From Scleropages formosus (Eukaryota > Chordata > Actinopteri > Osteoglossiformes > Osteoglossidae): a stretch of 64,000 bases of DNA. Of this stretch, positions 11,077-22,682 are shown one piece after another. The stretch spans positions 13,295,443 to 13,359,442 of the forward strand of contig NC_041815.1 of NCBI RefSeq assembly GCF_900964775.1. Direction: 5' to 3'. The notes under the pieces are model-generated. The model did no database searches. It was not told the origin of the DNA and saw nothing but the letters and a program-made list of their open reading frames with translations. A program made the position numbers and the translations under genes. Every line of letters begins with the position of its first letter. Positions within the stretch are counted from its first letter, which is position 1.

Positions 11077-11189
11077 GGTCTGTATGGTGTATGTGCTCAT
11101 AGCCTTATACTATTTATCCACAGAACTTTTGCTGCTACAGATTTGCTCTTACAGTTTTTGCTATTCTGCATGTTGCAGACATTTCATAC

Positions 11190-11480
11190 TTTTTGTTTAT
11201 TAATGTATCGATTTATCAGGAGCCTTTCTCCAGAGCGACTTCCAAAGAATACTATTTAGTGTTATCTCTCCACAACTTATTCACCTAATTTGACATACAA
11301 TGCTAGATACATTACTTAAAATGAGTCACCCATCCATATACTAGTAAAACACACACTCTGTGACCCACTCACACATACACTGTTCGCAAATTAGTCACAA
11401 ATTCACTTGAAAGCTTGACTTTGAACTGTGAGAAGAAACCAGAGCACCTGGAGGAAACACACAGAGACGCAGGAAGAACA
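11190..11480 (-). mobile_element. Decayed V-SINE-like fragment
   Basis: The piece TTTGAACTGTGAGAAGAAACC and AGAGCACCTGGAGGAAACAC...GAAGAACATG (11410-11480) matches the complement of the conserved fish SINE segment CATGTTCT...GTTTCCTCC...CCACAGTCCAAAG. CTTTCTCCAGAGCGACTTCCA at 11223-11244 resembles an L2-type end. The boundary between the two is unclear. Confidence 0.5.
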
Positions 11481-11573
11481 TGTTTATCTAAGTGACAATC
11501 CAGAAAAAAAGATTAAATAATAAATGCTGTGCAAATTAGAAGTCTGCATGTTTATTTCTGTATATTCAAGACA

Positions 11574-11794
11574 CACACACATACACATTTTCAGAGCCGC
11601 CTGTCCCATACGGGGTCACGGGGAACCGGAGCCTACCCGGCAACACAGTGCGTAAGGCCGGAGGGGGAGGGGACACACCCAAGACGGGACGCCAGTCCAT
11701 TGCAAGGCACCCCAAGCAGGACTCGAACCCCAGACCCACTGGAGAGCAGGACCTGGTCCAACCCACTGCGCCACTGCGCCACTGCGCCCCCCGC
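11574..11794 (-). mobile_element. tRNA-derived SINE, (GT)n tail, duplicated head
   Basis: Target-site duplication TATATTCAAGACA lies at 11561-11573 and 11795-11807. At the right end (5' end of the SINE) the 10-base unit TGCGCCACTG occurs twice, so the first bases of the tRNA-like head are duplicated. The 57.0-kb copy has the same. Confidence 0.92.
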
Positions 11795-11842
11795 TATATT
11801 CAAGACATTAATTAAAATTTTTGTACAATTAAAAAAAAAATA

Positions 11843-12066
11843 CTAGGAAGGTGATTAGGAATCAGCGATATTCTGGTCAAGTTTTATGCAGCTACTTGTG
11901 TGATGAATGTCAGTGCATATTGTGAAGGAAACAAACTAACTGTACTTAAGAGTCACAGATCTGCACCTATGTCTCTTTCTCCTAAGGTAATGCACAAATT
12001 GTATTTCTATGAGATGTACGTCCTTTTGGAGCAAGTGTCTGCTGAATGAATAAATGTAAATGTAAA
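11843..12066 (+). mobile_element. L2 LINE 3' end
   Basis: 3'-terminal 220 bases only: TTTTATGCAGCTACTTGTG, GTAATGCACAAATTGTATTT, and the end CTGAATGAATAAATGTAAATGTAA. Same ends as the copies at 59200-59405 and 63180-63400. Extreme 5' truncation is typical of L2. Its 3' end abuts the orphan OR promoter block at 12085. Confidence 0.8.
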
Positions 12067-12084
12067 CATAAGAATGAAATCACA

Positions 12085-12160
12085 TGAAGTTCTGTGCTTT
12101 AATGATGAGGTTCTCAGCACATGATCATAAAATGGTGATATCATGAAAATATGACATTAT
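12085..12160 (-). promoter_or_regulatory. Orphan OR-type promoter block
   Basis: GCACATGATC at 12117-12126 and TGATATCAT at 12136-12144 reproduce, in order, spacing and orientation, the paired blocks upstream of the four minus-strand ORs (TCACATGATC then TGATGTCAT). The TTTAATGATGAGGTTCT just to the left matches the TTTATGATAAGGCTCT TATA-like segment of the 22.2-kb gene. No OR coding sequence follows on the minus strand; an L2 tail occupies that place. I infer a remnant of a lost OR gene. Confidence 0.6.
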
Positions 12161-12258
12161 TATAGAAAGGTTTTCAAACATTATTTCATACATGATGGTG
12201 ATGATGATGATGAAGTTGAAAACTGTGGCTGTAGTGTTTTTCATTTCTATGGTATACA

Positions 12259-15200
12259 GCCCTTCCTGGATCGGGGCCTTGGCGTGGCGGAAGGGCTTGC
12301 GTGATCTAGGGATCTCCAGAGCTATGTCATCGGGAGCATTACGCTCCTGGTAGGGTCTCCCAAGGCGAACAGGTCTGGAGTGAAGATCCAGACTAACACG
12401 ATCCAAAAACCTCCATGAAAAATGGAAACAGAAGAACGTTTACCCTGCCTGGATTATGGTCACCGGGACCTACCCCTGGAGCCAGGCCTGGGGATAGTGT
12501 TCCTAGGCAAGCGCCTGGTGGCCAGGTAGTCCACGTAGCCCAGCCGGGCTCAGCCCGAAAAGGCATCGTGGGGGGACCATGTGGGCCCACCACCTGCAAG
12601 GTCCAGCATGGAGGTTGGGTGCAATGTATACGTAGCGGTTGGAGGGGGCGGGGTGGTGCATGGCGGCATGGCCCCTCGCGATGAAAACTGGCTCTTGGTA
12701 CATGGAATGTCACCTCACTTGGGGGGAAGGAGCCGGAACTGGTGCGGGAGGTTGAGAAATGCCAACTAGATATAGTTGGGATCACCTCCACTCACAGTGT
12801 TGGCTCTGGAACCAAACTCCTTGATAAGGGGTGGTCCCTCTCCTACTCAGGAGTTGCACGAGGTGAGAGGTGCTCGGCGGGTGTGGGGATACTCACAAGT
12901 TCCCGGCTGGCTGCCATACAGTTGAAGTTTGCCCCGGTGGACGAGAGGGTTGCCTCGATGCGACTTAGGATCGCAGAGAGGAAAACTTTGACTGTTGTGT
13001 GTGCTTATGTACCAAACAGCAGTTCAGAGTATTCGGCCTTCTTGGAGAAGGTAGGAGGGGTTCTGGACAGGGTCCCACCTACAGACTCCATTGTTCTACT
13101 GGGGGACTTCAACACTCACGTTGGCAATGACTGGGAAATCTGGCGGGGGGTGATTGGGAAGAACAGCCTGCCCGATCTGAACCCGAACGGTAAAATGTTA
13201 TTGGACTTCTGTGCTAGTCATGGTTTGTCCATAACAAACACCATGTTCGACCACAAGGATGCTCAAAAGTGTACTTGGTACCAGAGCTCCTTGGGCCAAA
13301 GGTCAATGATCGACTTTGTAGTCATTTCTTCAGACTTGAGGCCACATGTTTAGGACACTCGGATGAAGAGAGGTTCTGAGCTGTCAACCGATCACCATCT
13401 GGTGGTGAGCTGGATCAGATGGCGGGGAAAACTGATGGACAGACCCGGTAGCCCCAGATGTTTAATGAGGGTGTGCTGGGAACGACTGTCAGAGGACCTT
13501 GTCCGGAATGATTTTAAGTCACACCTCCGGGAGAGCTTCTCCCATGTCCCAGAGGAAGTAGGGGACATGGAGTCAGAATGGACCCTGTTCAAAACCTCCA
13601 TTGTGGAAGCAGCCAGGCGCAGCTATGGCCAAAAGCTTGTTGGTGCCAGCCAGGGCGGCAACCCGAGAACCCGCTGTGGACACCGGTGGTGAGGGAAGCC
13701 GCCAAGCTGAAGGAGGAGACCTTTAGGGCCTGGTTGGCTCTGGGGACTCCTGACTCAGCAGACAGGTACCAGAAGGCGAAAAAGGCAGCAGCGGCTGCGG
13801 TAGCAGAAGCAAAATCCCGGACATGGGAGGAGTTTGGAGAGGCCATGGAAAACGACTATCGGTCAGCTTCAAAGAGGTTCTGAAGAACCATCCAGCAGCT
13901 CAGAAGGGGTCGAAGGAGTTTCGCTCAGGCTGTGTTTAGCAGGAGTGAAGAAACTCTGACCTCTGATGAGGACATTGTCGGGAGGTGGAAGGAGCACTTT
14001 GAAGAACTCTTAAACCTGAGTGATATGACTCCCTTACAGGAGTCAGGGCCAGAGGCTTTCAGGCTGTCAGAGTCCATTTCCCTGGTGGAAGTCACTGAGG
14101 TAGTTGGTAAGCTACACAGTGGCAAAGCACTACGGGTGGATGAGATCCGCCCGGAAATGCTTAAGGCCCTGGATGTTGCAGGGCTGTCATGGTTGACACG
14201 CCTCTGCAATGTTGCATGGACCTCGGGAACAGTGCCCTTGGATTGGCAAACCGGGGTGGTGGTCCCTATCTTTAAGAAAGGGGACCGAAGAGTGTGTGCT
14301 AACTATCGGGGCATCACACTTCTCAGCCTCCCTGGGAAAGTCTATGCTGGGGTGCTGGAGAGGAGGCTCCGGCCGATAGTTGAACCTCAGATTGAAGAGG
14401 AACAATGCGGATTCCGCCCTCGCTGTGGAACAGTGGACCAGCTTTTTACCCTCTCACAGATCATTGAAGGGGCATGGGAATTTGTTAATCCAGTCTACAT
14501 GTGTTTTGTGAACTTGGAGAAGGCCTATGACTGTGTTCCTCAGGAAATTCTGTGGCAGGTGCTTCGGGAGTATGGGGTACCGGGGCCACTACTGCAGGCC
14601 ATTCGGTCCTTGTACATACAGAGCGAAAGCTGTGTCCGTATACTCGGCATTAAGTCAAGCCTGTTCAGTGTGGGTGTTGGACTCTGCCAAGGTTGTGCCT
14701 TGTCTCCACTCCTGTTTGTGGTTTTCATGGACAGGATATCAAGGTGCAGTCGAGGTCAGGAGGGCATTCTGTGTGGGAGTCGGAAGGTGACGTCTCTGCT
14801 TTTTGCAGATGATGTTGTCCTTTTGGCACCGTCACATGGCTGCCTCCAGCACGCACTGGAACAGTTTACAGCCGAGTGTGAAGTGGTGGGGATGAGGATC
14901 AGTACCTCAAAGTCTGAATCCATGGTTCTGTTACGGAAAAGGATGGTATGCCCCCTCCAGGTAAGGGGAGAGTTTTTGCCCCAGATGGAGGAGTTCAAGT
15001 ATCTTGAGGTCTTGTTCACGAGTGAGGGAAGAAAGGAGTGTGAGATCGGCCACAGACTGGGAGCAGCGGCAGCAGTAATGCGGTCGCTGTACCAGACTAT
15101 GGTGGTGAAGGGGGAGGTGAGCCATAAGGTGAAGCTCTCCATTTATCGGTCGATCTACAACCCTACCCTCACCTATGGTCATCAGTTCTGGGTGATGACC

Positions 15201-15612
15201 GAAAGAATAAGATCGTAGATACAAGCGGCTGAAATGAGTTTTCTCCGCAGGGTGCTGGGACTCACGCTCCCTGACAGGGTGAGGAGTTTGGACATCCAGA
15301 AGGAGCTCAGAGTAGAGCCGCTACTCCTTCACATTGAGAGGAGCCAGCTGAGGTGGTTCGGGCATCTGATAAGGATGCCCCCTGGACACCTCCCTTTGGA
15401 GGTATACCAGTCACGGCCAACTAGGACGAGGCCCCGAGGTCGGCCCAGGACCCGCTGGAGGGATTATATCTCACAGTTGGCCTGGGAACGGCTGGGGATC
15501 CCCCAGGTTGAGATGGAGGAAGTTGCGGGGGGACAGGGGCGGATGGGCCTTTCTGCTCTCCCTGCTGCCACCGCGACCCTTTTAGGACAAGCGGGTCAGA
15601 AGATGGACGGAT
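12259..15612 (+). mobile_element. Rex3 (RTE-clade) LINE, nearly full length, old
   Basis: About 3.35 kb, with a 5' leader (GGATCGGGGCCTTGGCGTGG...GGTAGGGTCTCCCAAGGCGAACAGG) absent from the 8.1-kb copy. Flanking duplication ATGGTATACA lies at 12249-12258 and 15611-15620. The coding part is broken: stop near 13353 (VSSDLRPHV then stop), frameshift near 13680, stop near 13882 (RF then TGA) and stop near 15218 (TERIRS then TAG). Frames 12742-13353, 13363-13692, 13578-13883, 13932-15218 and 15234-15623 together cover EN and RT ([56 protein letters not shown]). It is clearly diverged from the 8.1- and 46-kb copies, so it is a separate, older lineage. Confidence 0.9.
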
Positions 15613-15823
15613 GGTATACATAATATTTTAAAATTTTTACTTGATTACGATTACTGGAATTACAGGAATGTTTCTGTTAATTAAAAGATCAGATATTCGG
15701 AGAGTAAAGTGGCAGTTGTATGCAATTCAGAACAAGTCTGTTAACAAAAATCATTATGAAATCTTGAATAGCATACAAGTTTTCATAAATCATAATACAA
15801 TCTTGTCATGAAGTTCGGTGAAC

Positions 15824-16750
15824 TTACTTTTTAGCAGTACAAATTTTTAGAATCCGCACTCTTATGTTTTGGACACTTATTCCATATATTGTAGGGTTTA
15901 ACAGAGGAGGAAATATCAAGAAATAAAGTGACATGAACATACGAAACCCATACGGGAAATGACTCATGTTAAACCTGCTTTGAATAATTTCAAAAAAGCA
16001 CCCTATAGAATAATTAACAAAAGCTAGTAAGTGAGGAGTGCATGTTTGCAGAGCTTTGACACGAGAGTCCCTGGAGGCAAGCAGACAGACTCTGAGTATT
16101 TGTGTATAGGAAAACATTACCATCAAGAACTGAGGAACAGCTAAGAAAACAATTGCAATCAGGCCAACAATGCTATGAACCGAGGTATCAAAACATGACA
16201 GTCGAACTAACAGAAAATTGGCACAGTAAACTTTAGGTATGATCCTGCTACAGAAAGTAAGCTTAGCTGTTAGTATGAAATAACTACCAAAAGCAATGAA
16301 GGAATACATCCAGGACAAGGCAATAAGACCAATCACTTTTTGAGGGGACATGACAATGTGGTAGTGTAATGGGTGACAAATTGCAATGAACCTGTCATAG
16401 CCCATAACTGCTAAAACAGAGAACTCAGCAATAGCGTATGTGTGCAAACAGTAAATCTGTGCCAGACAGAGTCCCAGAGAGATTTCATGTGAGCGAGACA
16501 GCAACTGCCCAAGAAAGGAAGGAATTAATATGGAGCTTCCATACATTCCATTCACTGCAAGGTTACACACAAAGATGTACATGGGTTCATGGAGACTTTT
16601 CTCAAAGTAAATTACACCAATGAGAAGTAGGTTTAGACATAATATCAGGATGTAAAGTAAAATGAATACTATGAAGTACAGGTATTTAAGATCTTCCATT
16701 TCTATGTATTCAATCAATATGAAGGAGGTCACTGCTGAAACGTTTTCCAT
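15824..16750 (-). CDS. Olfactory receptor, 308 aa, intact
   Basis: A class A GPCR of the fish OR family, expected in the cilia membrane of olfactory sensory neurons, coupling through Golf. Visible: an N-glycosylation site NVS at 3-5; LHEPMYIFVCNL in TM2 (53-64); C95 in TM3 and extra Cys in loop 2 (C167, C176, C186); GYDRFIAIC at TM3 end (117-125); KALQTCTPHL at TM6 start (232-241); PPLLNPTIY in TM7 (281-289). Length is normal. The ATG at 16750 is 25 bases after a splice acceptor (TTTTTTTACAG, AG at 16776-16775); a matching donor AG|GTATGTA lies at 18375/18374, giving a 1.6-kb 5' UTR intron. Residues 1-149 are identical to the 21.3-kb gene, while the rest differs and the C-terminus (AFVNY.IGCFFEIIQ, NPTIYGIS) is closer to the 39.9-kb gene. 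Its ligand cannot be inferred. Confidence 0.95.
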   Translation of the reverse strand: MENVSAVTSFILIEYIEMEDLKYLYFIVFILLYILILCLNLLLIGVIYFEKSLHEPMYIFVCNLAVNGMYGSSILIPSFLGQLLSRSHEISLGLCLAQIYCLHTYAIAEFSVLAVMGYDRFIAICHPLHYHIVMSPQKVIGLIALSWMYSFIAFGSYFILTAKLTFCSRIIPKVYCANFLLVRLSCFDTSVHSIVGLIAIVFLAVPQFLMVMFSYTQILRVCLLASRDSRVKALQTCTPHLLAFVNYSIGCFFEIIQSRFNMSHFPYGFRMFMSLYFLIFPPLLNPTIYGISVQNIRVRILKICTAKK

Positions 16751-18463
16751 TGTCTTCTGGTTGTATTACGAACACTGTAAAAAAATGCAAGGGACATGTG
16801 ATTTAATTATTTTGATTTCTGAATTCATTGATCATTAGAATTGTACTAATCATTAAATAATTAATGTACTAATCATTAGAATGTAGGTCTTTTTATACCA
16901 TATGCTACAGATTTCAAAATTCTGACACAATAAAATAAGCTGCAAAGCAGACTTTTTTAAAAACAAGTAACAGATTTTTCATTAATACCGTTAATTTTTA
17001 TGAAATGTTCTTCCTGGACTCATTTTACATTATCAAATCCATCTTCTGTTCAAATTTTATGAAATGTGAAGTACTTGTGGATTCTGGCATTTCTTGATAA
17101 AACTGAAAGTTATATTTAATTAACATTAAAAAATACAAGCACTGGTTTATTGGCACCTTTAGGATGATCATATAAAATTATCTTGAAATCATGTTTATGC
17201 TCCGAGACTTGGTCATTGCAGAAGTTATAAAATAGGATACAGAATTTTGGAAAGGAAAGGCAGAGATGTGAAAAGAAAGCAAGAAGAAGAGGAAAAATGC
17301 ACAGCACACATGTTTGCCCTCAACAGATTTCTGCGTACACAGTGAACCAGTGTGTTGCAGCTTACTCACCATGCCCCGTTTCATATATTTTCATTAGTGT
17401 TCTTTTCAGCATTAAGGCAAAAAAATTGAAAATTTGTGATCTGTACCCTACTGGCCACCTTAGCCTTGTAGTGATAATTATAACACGTTAGGGATATTAT
17501 GGCACCCTCCTTTCAAACACAAATAAATTATTTTTGAAGATATTAATTTATCAGAGAATCTTGACTTCTTTCTAGGCCATGGGGCCCTTTCAGAATTTAA
17601 TAACAGCTAACAATCTCGAGAATCGAAATAGAAACATATCGGAAATAGTAGTAGTGCAGTGATATTTTAATTTTGTTTCGTTTGATAGTGGTATTATCTA
17701 AATAAAATTGTGATTTCACAGACCTCTCCGTTGAAATATTTGAACAATGGCCCCAGACTAAGAAACCCAGAACTGAGGTACACTCAGCCTTCATATTACA
17801 GGTTCCTTTATAATGGAGAGCCATTATAGGGGCTTATCAAAAAACGTATCGATTTTTCAAACAGCTAGACTTAATTCTCAGACTAACAGCCTTTTGCTTA
17901 ATTACATGGTTATTTTACTTCCACAGTTGGTATTTTATTCTGTAAAATTGCTTGTATCAGACAATTGTTTTATGACAGATGTACAGAGTTGACATCTCTA
18001 TCCACGACTGAACCACCTATTAGATTCAAGTATTAGAACTTCTCGTTAATTTAATTGATGGTTTTTTCATAAATGATTTCTTAAGCTATTTGCAGTGATG
18101 TCCTGTTTATACAATTATGTAAATACAAGTAAATACAAGTAAATACACTGTAAATACAGTGTTTATCAGAATTCATCAGAATAAGTTTATCAGGAGTTTA
18201 TCAGAATTTATCAGAATAATCAATAGATTTGTTATATATGTGAGAGAAATCTCATATGTTTTAAGTTTCCTTAACTTTGTTAAAAAAGAAAACATCTGCA
18301 TGTAGATATGACTTCATACAATTACTGTAATAAGTATGTAAGGGATGATGAACATTGTAAAGTGTACTACATACCTAGCTTGTGATCTTCTGATGTCAGG
18401 ATGGTTTTGACTGTATTAGTGGTCTTTCCAAAAACTGCCTTGTTAAGAGGGAAAGTTCAGCAT

Positions 18464-18520
18464 CTTTTTGATAAGGTCCTGGTCACATGATCATAAGTAA
18501 AATGGTGATGTCATGATAAG
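18464..18520 (-). promoter_or_regulatory. Conserved promoter block of the 15.8-kb OR
   Basis: On the minus strand in order: ATGACATCA (18514-18506), GATCATGTGA (18492-18483), CCTTATCAAAAAG TATA-like (about 18475-18464). The same order and spacing recur at the three other minus-strand ORs. The non-coding exon 1 would run from about 18440 to 18375, ending in a GTATGTA donor. Confidence 0.6.
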
Positions 18521-18708
18521 ATGATGTAAATGCATGAAATAATTTCATAGATAAGGCTGAGGATGTTGATGATGGTAGTTATGTTATTTTTCATTATATA
18601 AATTCATTTTACACTTTAGGCAATTTTTTATATTTATATATAAATGTAGTATATATATATTTATATTTTATTTAAATATTCACATATAACCTTTTACATT
18701 TTTTATAC

Positions 18709-18915
18709 ACACACACACACACATTTTCTGAACCGCTTGTCCCATATGGGGTTGCGGGGAACCGGAGCCTACCCGGCAACACAGGGCGTAAGGCCGGAGG
18801 GGACACACCCAGGACGGGACGCCAGTCCGCCACAAGGCACCCCAAGCAGGACTCGAACCCCAGACCCACTAGAGAGCAGGACCCGGTCCCACCCACTGCG
18901 CCACCATGGCCCCCG
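18709..18915 (-). mobile_element. tRNA-derived SINE, (GT)n tail
   Basis: Perfect 15-bp target-site duplication TTACATTTTTTATAC at 18694-18708 and 18916-18930. Body slightly shortened. Near-consensus head, so fairly young. Confidence 0.93.
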
Positions 18916-18930
18916 TTACATTTTTTATAC

Positions 18931-21290
18931 TTTATTTAAAATCAGACTTAAGAATCTTATTTAAAATAAGGTATACAATCCATGTGATACGTTATGCCAA
19001 ACAAGGGTAAGAAGGGTACAATATTTAGCTGAGAAAGTCATGTAAGACAGTCTTAGAAATTCCAAGAGGGTGAGCAAAATTGATCTGAACTGTCATGCAG
19101 CTCAAGCCTTAACTATTCTAATGAAAAAAAATATAGTGACTTTCGGCAACCAAATGCATGTAAGACAAAGCTTCTGTTGTGAACTCAAGCACCGCATAAC
19201 ACCTTAATTTGCCTGATGTGCAACATTAGTCAACCTACTTTTCCTGACCTCATAAAAGCATAGCTTGGGTGGTGGTTTTGGGTTGTGATAGCAGTGACTG
19301 CTGGCCTGCCACTGAGGGGGACTCCATGTGACACTGTAGTGTGTGAAGTGCCACACCTGACAAAGTTTACTTCATTATTTGGACAAATAAAAGGACTTGA
19401 GGGATGTATCAGAGCTTCATGGGTGATCAGAGTGGTACAGTAAATTGTTTCTCTCCACTGTTCTTCCTAAGCGCCAGCAGCACCAATAGCAGCGAAAAAA
19501 GGGGATGCTGACATCAAGGTGGACACTCCCTCTGGCAAGCTGAGACAGAATCTGAGCAAACAGCATGTCTGAGACTGAGTCAGCTCTTGTATTTTTGTTT
19601 CTTAAGTGTTTCTGGACCTCTGGCATTGTATTTTTGCTGACCTGCTAACAGGAAATCCCAATAAAGCAGAGCTAGACAAGGTAGCTGGTGTAAACTCATG
19701 GCTCGTTGGTATCTTCTTTTACCCCATGCCTTTTACAGATTTAATTTGATCCTAACCCTATGGGAAGAGAATTATGTTCATTAGTTGGTAAGTTATTGCT
19801 TTGGACAATAGCATCTAGATGAATAAAGGTAAACTGTAAGTACAGGACAATTGAAGAAACCAATGTCAATTGATGTGAAACACTTAACAGGCTGCAGACA
19901 AAAGTAGGAGGGCCTGGCAGGCATGCGCAGCCATGCTCTTTAGTCCATTTTCTCTTCAATCCTTCTCCCATGCCCTGCTGTGCTCCTCATTCTGTATTTC
20001 CGTGGGTGTCGCTTCACACTACAAATCCATTGTGGATTCTCTGGGGTGTGCCTGTTTGTTCACCAATACATTTTACTCCTCTCCTTTCAATTCCTTTCCA
20101 ATTTCAAAGAGGAACCACAGCTGTAGCCTTAGCAATGGTTGCAGAATGAGGCGTAAAATGGCTCATTTATTTAAAGATTGATATTAGATTTATACATCTA
20201 AATGTCATAATGTTTCTCTTTGTATATAGGCAACAGAAAGAGAGCTCTCCAGCTCCAACAGAGTTTAGTTAAACTCCAGTACACAAAATGATTCATAACC
20301 CCATTTCTGCATTCACCATGGAAAGTAATATGTGGTTATATGTGAATATTTAAATAAAATATTTACATTACGGATAAGTGAAGTCATGCTGCAGAAGCAG
20401 AGAGAGGGGATGGTTGAACTGAATACATACTTTGTTTATAAATGTAACCCTGCCTTCTGCAACTGTTTTTTTAACAAACAGAAAGTCAAAAGAAATGGGG
20501 TTTAATGAACTTATCCAGGTTCATTGGAACATAGGCTTTCTGTGTTTCTTCCTTCATTTCAGTGACCTTGTGAAATTTTCATTGTGATGTCAGTTCATGC
20601 TCCGGTTTCTGCCCAGCTATTGTACAAAGGAGTAATGAAGTGTAAATTAAGGCAGCAAGTCATCTGAATGCCCTGAATATTCAGCGTTACCTGTGAAAGA
20701 ATACTGCTTGTCATTAAAAATTTAGCTTTTTTATTTCTATTCATTTGTTTCCATATCCCTTTCAAATATATTTTCAAACTGAAAATGAATATGTAACAAA
20801 ACATTATTCATCACATCTTCAAATTTACATTCTAAGTTCAAATGTTTCTTTGAATTAATAAATGAAACAGAAATAATCAGGGACATTTTTGACAACCACA
20901 GGGTATTGGAAACAATCTTGATCACAATCCTTGATTAGCATCTCATCAGTTTTGTCAAAAATATAACAATAAATGCATACACAGAATTTTGTTAGTCATT
21001 CAACATACTACAAAAATTACTTATACAAATAACCAAAGGCTAAAAATGATTGGCGTATTTATTAAATTTAAATCTGTACCTATAGCTATACTTATATTTG
21101 CAATGGTCTTAAGTTATAGATTGTGCATTTTGACTGGCTAGAAAGAAACCTAGTGATATATGTTACTATTTTGATTAGGTATATAATAGCCATATTTCAA
21201 TAAATTTCAATGAATGTTTTACTTATAAAAATCTATTATTTAGTAAAGCAAGAAGTCACAATGCAAAATTTCTTGTCTATTTCATGAATC
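18931..21290. other. Spacer between OR genes, no gene recognised
   Basis: AT-rich. A short L2-type end piece is at about 19785-19830 (TTGCTTTGGACAATAGCATCTAGATGAATAAAGGTAAA). The stretch 19290-19700 holds AATAAAAG and CCAATAAAGC signals and is GC-richer, possibly an unrecognised element. No exon-like ORF is seen. Confidence 0.4.
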
Positions 21291-21295
21291 CCAGT

Positions 21296-22222
21296 TTATT
21301 TCCTAACAAGAAAAATTTTTAAAATCCGAACTCTTATATTTTGAACACTTATTCCATACACAGCAGGGTTTAGCAAAGGAGGAAATATTAGAAAATAAAG
21401 GGACATGAACATTCGAGACCCATAAGGTACATGACTCATGTTGAACCTGCTTTGAATAACTTCAAAAAAGACTCCAACTGAATAATTTACAACAGCCAGT
21501 AGATGAGGAGTGCATGTTTGCAGAGCTTTGACACGAGAGTCCCTGGAGGCAAGCAGACAGACTCTGAGTATTTGTGCATAGGAAAACATTACCATCAAGA
21601 GCTGAGGAACAATTAAGAATACAGTTGCAACTAGGCCAACAATGCTATGAACTGAGGTATCAAAACATGACAGTCGAACTAATAGAAAATTGATACAGTA
21701 AACTTTAGGTATGATCCTGCTACAGAAAGTAAGCTTAATTGTAAGTATAAAATACATTCCAAAAGCAATAAGGGGATACATCCAGGACAAGGCAATAAGA
21801 CCAATCACTTTTTGAGGGGACATGACAATGTGGTAGTGTAACGGGTGACAAATTGCAATGAACCTGTCATAGCCCATAACTGCTAAAACAGAGAACTCAG
21901 CAATAGCGTATGTGTGCAAACAGTAAATCTGTGCCAGACAGAGTCCCAGAGAGATTTCATGTGAGCGAGACAGCAACTGCCCAAGAAAGGAAGGAATTAA
22001 TATGGAGCTTCCATACATTCCATTCACTGCAAGGTTACACACAAAGATGTACATGGGTTCATGGAGACTTTTCTCAAAGTAAATTACACCAATGAGAAGT
22101 AGGTTTAGACATAATATCAGGATGTAAAGTAAAATGAATACTATGAAGTACAGGTATTTAAGATCTTCCATTTCTATGTATTCAATCAATATGAAGGAGG
22201 TCACTGCTGAAACGTTTTCCAT
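21296..22222 (-). CDS. Olfactory receptor, 308 aa, intact
   Basis: A close paralogue of the 15.8-kb gene. Same landmarks: NVS glycosylation site at 3-5, LHEPMYIFVCNL, GYDRFIAIC, KALQTCTPHLLAVVNY, PPLLNPAVYG, 308 residues. Over the first 149 codons the two genes are almost identical at DNA level (I see one difference in about 450 bases). After that, substitutions are frequent (SFIAFGSYFILTAKL versus PLIAFGMYFILTIKL; VGLIAIVFLAV versus VGLVATVFLIV). ATG at 22222, with acceptor TTTTTTACAG 25 bases upstream (AG at 22248-22247) and donor CTAG|GTATGTAA at 23646/23645, giving a 1.4-kb 5' UTR intron. A seven-TM odorant receptor by family; ligand unknown. Confidence 0.95.
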   Translation of the reverse strand: MENVSAVTSFILIEYIEMEDLKYLYFIVFILLYILILCLNLLLIGVIYFEKSLHEPMYIFVCNLAVNGMYGSSILIPSFLGQLLSRSHEISLGLCLAQIYCLHTYAIAEFSVLAVMGYDRFIAICHPLHYHIVMSPQKVIGLIALSWMYPLIAFGMYFILTIKLTFCSRIIPKVYCINFLLVRLSCFDTSVHSIVGLVATVFLIVPQLLMVMFSYAQILRVCLLASRDSRVKALQTCTPHLLAVVNYSVGVFFEVIQSRFNMSHVPYGSRMFMSLYFLIFPPLLNPAVYGISVQNIRVRILKIFLVRK

Positions 22223-22649
22223 TGTCTTCTGGTTGTATTAGGAACACTGTAAAAAACTGCAAAGGAGTTTGTGATTTTATTATTTTCTTTTCTGATTTAA
22301 TTACCATTCCTTTGTGTTCCCTATCTCATTTTCTCCCATTTTTTAATATTTTTACACCATATGCAACTGTTTTCAAAGTACTGATACAAAAAACAAAAAT
22401 AAGCCACAAAAAAGAATTGTTTTAAAACAACTGGCTTTCATTAAAACTATGAAAGATTATTGGGTGTTCTTCTTGGACTCTTTTTACTTTATCAAATTCA
22501 TCTTCTGGTTACGTTTTATAAAATGTATGGTAAGTACTGCAAAGTACTTTTGACTGTCTGCATTTTGCCACAAACCTGAAATTTATATAAAGACATAAAT
22601 CTTAATATGTATACCTTTATATTTATTATATTATATTTATTATATTTAT

Positions 22650-22682
22650 TTAATGCTATATATATATATATATATATATTTA
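22650..22682. repeat. (TA)n microsatellite
   Basis: About 12 TA units, preceded by TTATATTTATTATA repeats, inside the inferred intron of the 21.3-kb OR. Confidence 0.8.

Noticed and set aside
19290-19710. Possible LTR or 3' exon with CCAATAAAGC
   Set aside because: No ends with duplication and no conserved ORF could be found.
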